From a bacterium (GTDB taxonomy: Bacteria > Krumholzibacteriota > Krumholzibacteria > LZORAL124-64-63), in contig QNDV01000034.1 in assembly GCA_003646045.1 (NCBI GenBank), forward strand, positions 1 to 12,075: a stretch of DNA of 12,075 nt, written 5' to 3'. The translations under genes and the position numbers were made by a program. The notes below the pieces were generated by a model, which saw only the letters and a program-made list of their open reading frames with translations, ran no database searches and was not told the DNA's origin. Position 1 is the stretch's first letter; every line of letters starts with the position of its first letter. Positions 6,236 through 12,075 of the stretch are shown here, piece after piece.

Positions 6236-7468
6236 CTACCACCATTTTTCCAGGCCGATGACCGATACGGTCAATCGCCAGACATCGCTCTCGTAGCCGT
6301 TCTTTGCCAATTCGCCGATTTTGCCCCAGGAAAGGGCGAGATCCAACTGCCCCAGGTCGTGTCCGAAGGGGAAACCGGTCCCGACGCTCATTGTGCGCTG
6401 ATCGATGGGTGCGCCCCCGATGGCATAGCCCCAGCGCCGGTACGCCACCGACATACGCAGGGGCAGATTCGACCAACCCCGACGCCGCTCGTTGGCGCGG
6501 GTACGTTCCAGGCCAACGGTGTATTCGTACTCCTGGTCCATGTTCGAGTCCCAGTTCCGTTCCGACGTGACCAGTCCCGTGAACTCGCGGAAGTCCTGGT
6601 ATCTGGCGTCACCACCCACGGTCCAGCGACCGAACAGTCGCAGCTGGGCACCGGCCCGGTATTCCTCGGGCATATGCATGACATACTCGGTTCGCCCGCG
6701 CTGGGCCACACCCTGCAATTCCACCGTACGCTCAACGTCGATGTCGTGGGCCGGACTCCATGAAGCCCCGACCCTCAGCCGACCCTTGCCCGGGGACCAG
6801 ATCCCGCCCAGGGTATAGGACGTGCCAGAGTACCGTTCCTCATCCTTGCGCGACGACGGCTGGTAGATGAAGTTGCGGCCCGAGCTCGGTTCGAAGTACC
6901 AGTTGGCGGTGGCCTCGGTCAAGGTGCCGCCCACGATATTCGTCGCTCCGGACACCGAAAATCCCAGGGGCAGGCGCAGAGCCACGCCCAGCGGCACGTT
7001 GAACAGGGACCCTTCCCGGGAATACTGCTCGACGCCGGTGACCTCGTCGTCCCATACGGTCCACGCGGCGTCCTTCTCCGTGTCGTAATGCGAGGAGCGA
7101 AATACCGAAAAACCCGCAGTCAAGGCCAGGCGGTTCTTGATCACCGGGAGACCCACGCGAATCTCGGGGGTGAAGGTGCGGTAGAGTTCGCGGTCGGCGT
7201 CCAGACTGGTGTTTTCTGTTTTCTCGCCATACACCGTGAAAGCGATGGCCACATGCCGCAGGCTCGACAACGAGGCCAGGTTCTTGAAGCCGGGGTGTAG
7301 TGAATCGGTCACCGTCATCCCGAAGCCTCGGGCCACCATGCGGGCGTCGTCGGTTTCAACGCGCTGGCCAATATTCTGCATGACAAACGGTGTTTGCGCT
7401 GCCGCCGGAATAGCCACCAACACCACTTGAACCATCGGGAGCAGCATCCGCCACCGGAGGCGCATCAT
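6236..7468 (-). CDS. Outer-membrane beta-barrel protein, FadL/PorV-like
   Basis: A 410-residue predicted outer-membrane barrel. A signal peptide (residues 1 to about 25, ending 'VAIPAAAQ') precedes 'ARMVARGFGMTVTDSLHPGFKNLASLSSLRHVAIAF'. That matches the N-terminal pattern of OMPP1/FadL and PorV-like barrels (G-x-G...N-x-A-S-L...). The rest alternates polar and aromatic residues with charged turns such as 'SSRKDEERYSG' and 'TRANERRRGW'. It ends in 'VIGLEKWW', an aromatic C-terminus suitable for BAM-mediated insertion. There is no plug domain, so this is not a TonB-dependent receptor itself. GGAGGA precedes the ATG by five bases, and the start overlaps the lipoprotein stop by four bases. FadL-like barrels move hydrophobic substrates and PorV acts in type IX secretion. 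Which analogy applies cannot be decided from sequence. The assignment to the barrel class is firmer than to the family. Confidence 0.75.
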   Translation of the reverse strand: MMRLRWRMLLPMVQVVLVAIPAAAQTPFVMQNIGQRVETDDARMVARGFGMTVTDSLHPGFKNLASLSSLRHVAIAFTVYGEKTENTSLDADRELYRTFTPEIRVGLPVIKNRLALTAGFSVFRSSHYDTEKDAAWTVWDDEVTGVEQYSREGSLFNVPLGVALRLPLGFSVSGATNIVGGTLTEATANWYFEPSSGRNFIYQPSSRKDEERYSGTSYTLGGIWSPGKGRLRVGASWSPAHDIDVERTVELQGVAQRGRTEYVMHMPEEYRAGAQLRLFGRWTVGGDARYQDFREFTGLVTSERNWDSNMDQEYEYTVGLERTRANERRRGWSNLPLRMSVAYRRWGYAIGGAPIDQRTMSVGTGFPFGHDLGQLDLALSWGKIGELAKNGYESDVWRLTVSVIGLEKWW

Positions 7469-8805
7469 GGCGTTCCTCCGTTCACTTCATCCACCAAGGA
7501 ATAGGTGATCCTCAGCTGGGGAAGCAGGGAATCAGGGGCATTCGTTCCGAATAGCCGGAACACGTTGAAATAGAAATCCGGCGGTACACCGAAGTTCGCC
7601 CCGAAAAAGGCCTCGTCCGCCGTAATGGCCAGCCCCCGGCGCCCGGTATAGACGTTGTTGATCCGGCGCTGCACATAGTCCGTGACGTTGAACTCGATGA
7701 TCTCCACCTGGTAGGGATCCACCGAACTGAGGGTCGCGGTGGGCTCAAGAGCCCGGTCCAACTCATCCACCGTCATGGACGTGGCCGGGTTGGTGAAATC
7801 CAGGGAATCCATCTCCGAGATCTGCAGGGTGGTCAGGGTCCCGAAACTGGAATCCGGCTCGCTCATGACCCGCAGGGCCGCCCGGTTGATGTAGGAATTG
7901 GCCGGCAGGTCGGACAGGTCGAACAAAAGGGCCAGATAACTGCGCAGCCCGGTGCGGAACATCATGCCATCGACCGGGTCAGTGGGTGCGGTCCGCAATT
8001 CGTGGAAAGTCGATATGTCCGCCATGGGCGGCATCTGGTAGTTGACTTCCTCACTCACGAAATTAACCACGAAATCGGGTGCGACCACCGTACCGGCGCC
8101 GATGGCCTCCAACTGGCTGTAGAAGGTCAGTTCCCGCGCGGCATAGCCCACCAGGCCCGGATCCGAACCCGGGCCGGCCTCGATCAGGAAACCGATGATC
8201 TCACCGCTGGCCACCCATTGCAGGAACAGGTTCTTGTCCAGGGGCAGGAGTGGTTCTTTGCCCCGGTTGCCTTCCTGATCCTGGAAAATGGCCAGGCCGT
8301 GGGGCGGTATGGCCACCGGTGCCGTGGAGGTGGTATCGAAAGGCGCATCGAGGACGGATATCCAGTAGTGGATGCCCACAGGCTCGATAACTTCCAGGGT
8401 ATCGCCGTCGGAAGTCGTGAACCGCTTGTTGCCGTAAAAATCCAGCATGGTCAGGCTGAAGTTGACCGTCTGGATGTTCTCCGACGTAAAAAGTTCCTCG
8501 GGAAATTCGTCACTGAAGACATCACCAAAATCGAAATTTACCAGCATGGACGAGGTGTTCCCCCCCTGCGTTCCCAGATACAGGGTCTGGAGCGAGCCAT
8601 AGGGCACCTCCGGATCGGTCACGTCCAGGGCACTGAACTGGGTGATGGTTTCCATGCTCAGGGGAGCCAGTACCGTATCCATGGTGATGATACCCAAATC
8701 GTGACCCAGTTCGTTGGGCAGGTCACTGGTACAGCCCGCCAGGAGACCTGCGAACACCAGGGCGCAGACCATCAGGGCAGTAAGAATGACCGTGGTACGT
8801 GTCAT
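7465..8805 (-). CDS. Lipoprotein with DNRLRE-like beta-sandwich domain(s)
   Basis: A 446-residue predicted lipoprotein. The signal ends in 'LLAGC' (Cys25), followed by 'TSDLPNELGHDLGIITMDTV'. The last ~170 residues look like a DNRLRE-type jelly roll of surface proteins: 'LRSYLALLFDLSDLP', 'INRAALRVMSEPD', 'EIIEFNVTDYVQRRINN', 'RRGLAIT' and a final 'LLPQLRITYSL'. The N-terminal part has a similar start, 'LQTLYLGTQGGNTSSMLVNFDFGDVF', then 'IQTVNFSLTMLDF', so the protein may contain two related sandwiches. Such domains are usually structural or adhesive in extracellular proteins. The general plan also recalls DUF4270-type lipoproteins of Bacteroidota. AAGGAG lies nine bases before the ATG. It follows exbD by 18 bases and overlaps the barrel gene by four, suggesting that it and the barrel are partners. 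The molecular function is unknown. Confidence 0.75.
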   Translation of the reverse strand: MTRTTVILTALMVCALVFAGLLAGCTSDLPNELGHDLGIITMDTVLAPLSMETITQFSALDVTDPEVPYGSLQTLYLGTQGGNTSSMLVNFDFGDVFSDEFPEELFTSENIQTVNFSLTMLDFYGNKRFTTSDGDTLEVIEPVGIHYWISVLDAPFDTTSTAPVAIPPHGLAIFQDQEGNRGKEPLLPLDKNLFLQWVASGEIIGFLIEAGPGSDPGLVGYAARELTFYSQLEAIGAGTVVAPDFVVNFVSEEVNYQMPPMADISTFHELRTAPTDPVDGMMFRTGLRSYLALLFDLSDLPANSYINRAALRVMSEPDSSFGTLTTLQISEMDSLDFTNPATSMTVDELDRALEPTATLSSVDPYQVEIIEFNVTDYVQRRINNVYTGRRGLAITADEAFFGANFGVPPDFYFNVFRLFGTNAPDSLLPQLRITYSLVDEVNGGTP

Positions 8806-8823
8806 GCAACAAGGCTCCTTGGT

Positions 8824-9234
8824 TCAGCGCCCACCTGGCATCCGGGCCGAAAGGCTGACACGGGTGAATCCGCTCTGCTTGAGCATGTCGATCAACTCCA
8901 CCACGTCTCCGTGGGAAGCGTGCTCGTCCGCCCGCAGCACCATGCGGTCCTCACCCGTCGAGGTATGTAACTGTTCAAGTGCGCGCAGCAGGCCATCGCG
9001 CGGAAACTCGGCGTCATTCAGGAACGTCCGGCCTTCGCTGGTCAGATAGAGGATGGTGGGGGTAGTGACCGTCTCGGTGGCCGTGGCCGAGCGGGGCAGC
9101 ACCAGGTTCACCGCCGGCTGGTTCTTGAACGACGAGGTCACCATGAAGAATATGAGCAGCAGGAACATGACGTCGATCAATGACGTGATGTTCAGGATCA
9201 GACCGCGCCCCTTTTTTTCTCCCCGGAAATTCAT
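8824..9234 (-). CDS. exbD: ExbD/TolR-family proton-channel subunit
   Basis: A 136-residue ExbD/TolR protein, the partner of ExbB in the proton-driven motor that energises TonB. A short cytoplasmic N-terminus ('MNFRGEKKGRG') precedes the single transmembrane helix (residues 13-33), 'ILNITSLIDVMFLLLIFFMVT'. Asp21 in it is the conserved proton-carrying residue. The periplasmic domain (about 45-136) ends 'GDVVELIDMLKQSGFTRVSLSARM', typical of the family. The start overlaps the exbB stop as ATGA, with GGAG immediately upstream. Sequence alone does not separate ExbD from TolR. The adjoining tonB-like gene favours ExbD. Its length is normal. Confidence 0.92.
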   Translation of the reverse strand: MNFRGEKKGRGLILNITSLIDVMFLLLIFFMVTSSFKNQPAVNLVLPRSATATETVTTPTILYLTSEGRTFLNDAEFPRDGLLRALEQLHTSTGEDRMVLRADEHASHGDVVELIDMLKQSGFTRVSLSARMPGGR

Positions 9235-9857
9235 GAGCTCCGGGCCTGCTTCTGCTGCCGTCGTCGCAGGGTATCCAGGACCTTCAGCGAGTAGAATTCC
9301 AACTCGAAGATGATGCGGTCGGCCCGGCCGTTCAACCAGTTGTAGGCCACCAGGGCCGGGATACCTATGATCAGCCCGGCCGCGGTGGTTACCATGGCCT
9401 CGCTGATGCCCGCGGAAAGGGTCTCCGGATTGCCAAGACCGGCGGAGCTGATGGTGGCGAAGACCCGGATCATGCCCAGCACCGTGCCCAACAGACCCAA
9501 CAGCGGCGATACGGCCGCCACCGTCTCCAGCATGCCCAGATGACGGGTCAACCGCGTGGCCTCCTGGCGTCCCGTCTCCTGCAGTACGTCGCGGATGATG
9601 GTCCAGTCGTTGTTGGCGTGGTCCAGCCCGCCCTTGACGATGTTGGCGAAAGGACCCGGTTTACGCTCGACTGTCGCGTAGGCCACACTCAGATCATCAC
9701 TGGCCGACATGGTCTCCACCACTCCGACGATCTCCGGGACGATGATGCGGTGGGGACGCAGCACATACATGCGCTCGATGATCACCGCCAGTCCCACGAG
9801 GGAGGCGGCGGTAATGGGTATCATCATGTAGCGTCCGGCCAGTATCATTTCCCACAT
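9231..9857 (-). CDS. exbB: ExbB/TolQ/MotA-family proton-channel subunit
   Basis: A 208-residue ExbB/TolQ protein, the pentameric inner-membrane scaffold that forms the proton path with ExbD. TM1 is at about residues 8-28, and a large cytoplasmic loop follows. TM2 and TM3 lie at about 112-135 and 153-175. The signature 'GLLGTVLGMIRVF' (121-133) and 'ISEAMVTTAAGLIIGIPALVAYNW' (151-174) carry the conserved Glu153 and the polar Thr157/158 expected in the channel. 'RQEATRLTRHLGMLETVAAVSPLLGLLG' is the classic family segment. The ATG at 9855-9857 has only a distant AAAGG upstream. A second in-frame ATG three codons in is possible. It lies 43 bases after the tonB-like stop and overlaps exbD by four bases. 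Confidence 0.93.
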   Translation of the reverse strand: MWEMILAGRYMMIPITAASLVGLAVIIERMYVLRPHRIIVPEIVGVVETMSASDDLSVAYATVERKPGPFANIVKGGLDHANNDWTIIRDVLQETGRQEATRLTRHLGMLETVAAVSPLLGLLGTVLGMIRVFATISSAGLGNPETLSAGISEAMVTTAAGLIIGIPALVAYNWLNGRADRIIFELEFYSLKVLDTLRRRQQKQARSS

Positions 9858-9900
9858 GGGTCAGGCAGCCTTTCGGTATTACAGGGGGCGCGATGTGCAA

Positions 9901-10947
9901 TCATCGCCGCCACGCAGGATAGTGCAGCGCCAGGGTGATCACAAGATTCTCCTCCGGAAAATGTCCCGGCAGGGGCGAGTAGGGCGCGAAGGCCTTGAGC
10001 GCCGCTTCGGAGGCGATGTGCAGAGAGACGTGGCCATCGGTCTCGAGAACCTCGAGTAAAGACAGTGTTCCGTCACGGTCCACCTGGATCCTGATCAGGG
10101 TCATACCGCTGATGACACCTATGCGGTAGGCATACGGCGCCTTCCAGTGGCGGTGCAGTTCGTTCTCGAAGCGGCGCATCCAGGGCGCGTAGTCCCACTC
10201 GTAGGTGTTCAGGCTGAAGTCGCCGTCGAAGCCGACCCCCACCCCCACATCACCCCGGGCGGCCTGATCGAATTCGAAACCGCGATCACCCGCGGCCGCC
10301 TGCTCACCCTCGCGCAGGATGGAGGGCGAGCTGCCGCCCCACCAGTCCTCCAGTTCGGGCTTTTCCTCCGTGTCTTCGGCGTCATCCTGGTCACCGGTGG
10401 TCTCGCCGCCGGCCTCCTGCTCCTCGTCCGGCAGGGCCCATTCGCCCAGGGATGACTGTTCGTCAGTCTCGGATTTCTCCTGCTCCTTGCCCTCGTCGCC
10501 GGCTTCCTGGCTGCCCGTGGCTTCTTCGGGCTCGGGCAGGGGAGCCTGGGAAAAAGCCACTCCCCCGGCACCGTCCAGCTGTTCCTCCTGGATTTCCACC
10601 TTGGGCGCGATCCACTCCTCGTCCGCAGACGGCGTATCACTGTCGCCGTCCTTGCGGTCGGCAGCCAGGGCGTCGTGCAGCGCCAGGTAGTCAGCCTCTT
10701 CCGGAGGCTCCTCCGTGGCCAACCGGTCGGGAATGGCCGTATAGGCCGTGGGTTGGTCACTCTCAGCCGGCGGGGATTCCGTTTCCCCGGAGTCCAGGAG
10801 GATCAATTCCACTTCGTCGCCATATTCCGCGGCCTGGGCGGGATCAACCTGGGGCACGAAGGGAATACGCCATGTCGCCGCTGCCAACACCAGGTGCAGC
10901 AGCAGCGAGACAATGAGAGCCCCTTGGAAAACCCGTTTTTCGCGCAC
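9901..10947 (-). CDS. tonB: TonB-like energy-transducing protein with acidic linker
   Basis: A 348-residue TonB-type protein. The anchor is at residues 8-27 and contains Ser14 and His18 in the S-x-x-x-H spacing that TonB needs to couple to ExbB-ExbD. A C-terminal TonB-like domain follows (about residues 255-348): 'FENELHRHWKAPYAYR', 'GMTLIRIQVDRDGTLSLLEVLETDGHVSLHIASEAALKAF' and 'SPLPGHFPEENLVITLALHY'. Between them is a linker of about 200 residues. It is strongly acidic (stretches such as 'DQDDAEDTEEKPELEDWW') instead of the usual Pro-Lys/Pro-Glu repeats. The start is GTG at 10945-10947 with a weak ribosome site, placing the anchor at the very N-terminus as expected. It is the first gene of the minus-strand train, divergent from murB. 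TolA-like or gliding-type TonB variants are alternatives, but the gene order tonB-exbB-exbD supports the call. Confidence 0.85.
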   Translation of the reverse strand: MREKRVFQGALIVSLLLHLVLAAATWRIPFVPQVDPAQAAEYGDEVELILLDSGETESPPAESDQPTAYTAIPDRLATEEPPEEADYLALHDALAADRKDGDSDTPSADEEWIAPKVEIQEEQLDGAGGVAFSQAPLPEPEEATGSQEAGDEGKEQEKSETDEQSSLGEWALPDEEQEAGGETTGDQDDAEDTEEKPELEDWWGGSSPSILREGEQAAAGDRGFEFDQAARGDVGVGVGFDGDFSLNTYEWDYAPWMRRFENELHRHWKAPYAYRIGVISGMTLIRIQVDRDGTLSLLEVLETDGHVSLHIASEAALKAFAPYSPLPGHFPEENLVITLALHYPAWRR

Positions 10948-11005
10948 GATGACCGCTTACTCGTCAGTGGGTTTGGCGGGTCGCCCATTCGACCGCCTCT
11001 GGCAG

Positions 11006-11035
11006 AATGTACCGCCCGAACAGCACGATTGCCAA
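11006..11035 (-). promoter_or_regulatory. Candidate promoter of the tonB-exbBD operon
   Basis: On the minus strand TTGGCA (11030-11035) and TACATT (11006-11011) are 18 bases apart, matching five and four of six consensus positions. The implied start near 11000 leaves a leader of about 50 bases. It would drive the whole train down to the asmA-like gene, since no other good promoter was seen between those genes. Confidence 0.35.
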
Positions 11036-11041
11036 CCCGGG

Positions 11042-11070
11042 TTGACGAAACGCCTTTCCGGGCCGATGCT
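11042..11070 (+). promoter_or_regulatory. Weak candidate promoter of murB
   Basis: TTGACG (11042-11047) followed after 17 bases by GATGCT (11065-11070). The -35 is good and the -10 is poor. Its -35 lies six bases from the -35 of the divergent tonB candidate, so the two would be back to back in the 163-base intergenic region. Confidence 0.25.
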
Positions 11071-11110
11071 TGCCGCCGATGTGGTTCCGCCCTTGAGATA
11101 GGGAATACTC

Positions 11111-12054
11111 TTGCCTACCCAACGTCTGATTGATCTGGTACCAGCTGAATTGCGGGCCCTGGTGCGTGCCGACGTGCCGCTGTGCGAACTGACGACCCTG
11201 CGTGTGGGGGGACCCGCGGCCCTGCTGTGCCCGGTGCGTAACGCCGATGATGCCCGCAGGTTCCAGGAATTGGCCCACCACCATGGTCTGGACCATACCG
11301 TGCTGGGCGGTGGCAGCAACATCCTGGCCGCCGATGCGGGTTATGGGGGACTGATTCTGCGGGTCGCCACCACGGACTTCCGGGTTGCGGGCGACAGGGT
11401 TACCGCCGGTTGCGGGCTGGATTTCGACGATCTCATCACCCGCACCCTGGCCGCGGGGCTCACCGGACTGGAATTCGCATCGGGCATACCCGGTTCCCTG
11501 GGCGGCGCCCTGGTGGGCAATGCCGGTTGCTATGGTCACGAGATCGGCGAGTTACTGGAGGAGGCCCTGGTCCTGACCCCGGCCGGCAATCTCGAGCGCC
11601 TGGGCCCCGAAGCCTTCGGATTCCGCTATCGGGGTACCGACCTGCGGGCAACCGGCCACCTGGTCCTGGAAGCCCGCCTGCGACTGGGCAGGAGTGATCT
11701 TCATGCCGCAGGGAAAATGCGCGACCTGCACCTGGCGGACCGCCTTGCCAAACATCCGGTGGACCAACCCAGTGCCGGCAGCTGGTTCCGCAACCTGCCG
11801 CCCCCCGCGCCGGGAGAACGCCGTCGCGCCGCGGGCGCCCTTCTGGAACAGGTTGGTGCCAAGGAGATGCGGGAAGGTGGCGCCGCCGTATTCCCGGTCA
11901 CGCCAACATCATCGTCAATACGGGCGGTGCAACAGCGGTCCAGATCACACGCCTGGCTCGGCGCATGCAGGAGGCGGTCCGGACACGCTTCGCAGTGGAG
12001 CTGGTGGAAGAGGTCCGGCGTCTGGGCGATGATCCGCCCGGGGATCCTACCTGA
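11111..12054 (+). CDS. murB: MurB, UDP-N-acetylenolpyruvoylglucosamine reductase, with one-base frameshift
   Basis: MurB reduces UDP-GlcNAc-enolpyruvate to UDP-MurNAc with NADPH and FAD in cytoplasmic peptidoglycan synthesis. Visible motifs are 'LTTLRVGGPA', the FAD-binding 'VLGGGSNILAADAGYGG', 'GLEFASGIPGSLGGALVGNAGCYG', 'FGFRYRGTDLR' and 'PSAGSWFRNLP' with the catalytic-serine context. After 'GAKEMREGGAAVFP' the frame slips. One base is missing at about 11893-11897 (TTCCCGGTCAC). The next frame then continues with 'GHANIIVNTGGATA' and 'RFAVELVEEVRRLGDDPP' to TGA 12052-12054. Restored, the protein is 314 residues, normal for type II MurB. Without the extra base, the original frame runs through the window end without a stop and loses the conserved 'HANxIVN' segment. 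The start is TTG at 11111, five codons after an in-frame stop (11099), with AGGG seven bases upstream. It is divergent from tonB. Confidence 0.92.
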
Positions 12055-12075
12055 TCAGCATCAGTTTGCGCGAGA
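12047..12075 (-). CDS. Possible 3' end of a convergent gene with a 'KLMLIR' tail
   Basis: On the minus strand the last bases of the window read S-R-K-L-M-L-I-R followed by TAG (12047-12049). Tails of the form (R/K)-K-L-x-L-I-R at the very end of a protein are typical of FlgD-like Ig or type IX sorting-type C-terminal domains of secreted proteins. If real, this gene converges on murB and overlaps its end by eight bases. Only eight residues are visible, so this is a suggestion from one short match. Confidence 0.28.

Noticed and set aside
8002..8970. A 322-codon open frame on the plus strand
   Set aside because: It is antisense to the lipoprotein and exbD, with no signal, motif or ribosome site supporting it.
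10964..11539. Minus-strand frames opposite murB and the intergenic region
   Set aside because: They cover the murB 5' region on the other strand. murB motifs decide the coding strand.

Overview
The window is GC-rich, densely coding DNA from a diderm (Gram-negative) bacterium. The evidence for two membranes is a TonB-dependent receptor, a TonB-ExbB-ExbD set, an outer-membrane barrel with an aromatic C-terminus, two lipoproteins with lipoboxes and an AsmA-family protein. The lineage cannot be fixed from the sequence. The DNRLRE-like lipoprotein, the PorV/FadL-like barrel and the 'KLMLIR' protein tail at the right edge would suit an FCB-type or related high-GC candidate phylum. That placement is inference.

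Layout, left to right. Positions 1-1723 (minus) hold most of a TonB-dependent receptor whose C-terminus lies outside the window. Positions 1940-2164 (plus) hold a small RRM RNA-binding protein that stops before the domain is complete. Positions 2220-2327 (minus) hold a 35-residue lysine-rich protein with a near-perfect Shine-Dalgarno. Positions 2493-2522 are a strong GC hairpin, the likely end of a three-tRNA transcript read on the minus strand: Ser(UGA), Ser(GCU), Arg(ACG), each with an encoded CCA. From 10947 down to 2955 runs one uninterrupted minus-strand gene train: tonB-like, exbB, exbD, a DNRLRE-like lipoprotein, an outer-membrane barrel, a TPR lipoprotein, mnmA and an asmA-like gene. 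Most junctions are 4-base start/stop overlaps or short gaps. Positions 11111-12054 (plus) are murB, divergent from tonB, with a one-base frameshift near its 3' end. A minus-strand gene may end inside the last bases.

How the genes fit together. TonB-ExbB-ExbD harness the proton gradient for work at the outer membrane. In this train they are followed directly by a predicted surface or periplasmic lipoprotein, a non-TBDR barrel and a TPR lipoprotein. This suggests a dedicated, energised envelope module, and it is the best candidate here for an undescribed system. A tRNA-thiolation enzyme and an AsmA-like protein are appended by translational coupling. The receptor at the left edge could be a client of the TonB system, but it sits about 8 kb away in its own unit.

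The two broken-looking genes, murB and the RRM gene, each look one base out of frame. murB is normally essential, so sequencing or assembly error is the first explanation to test.
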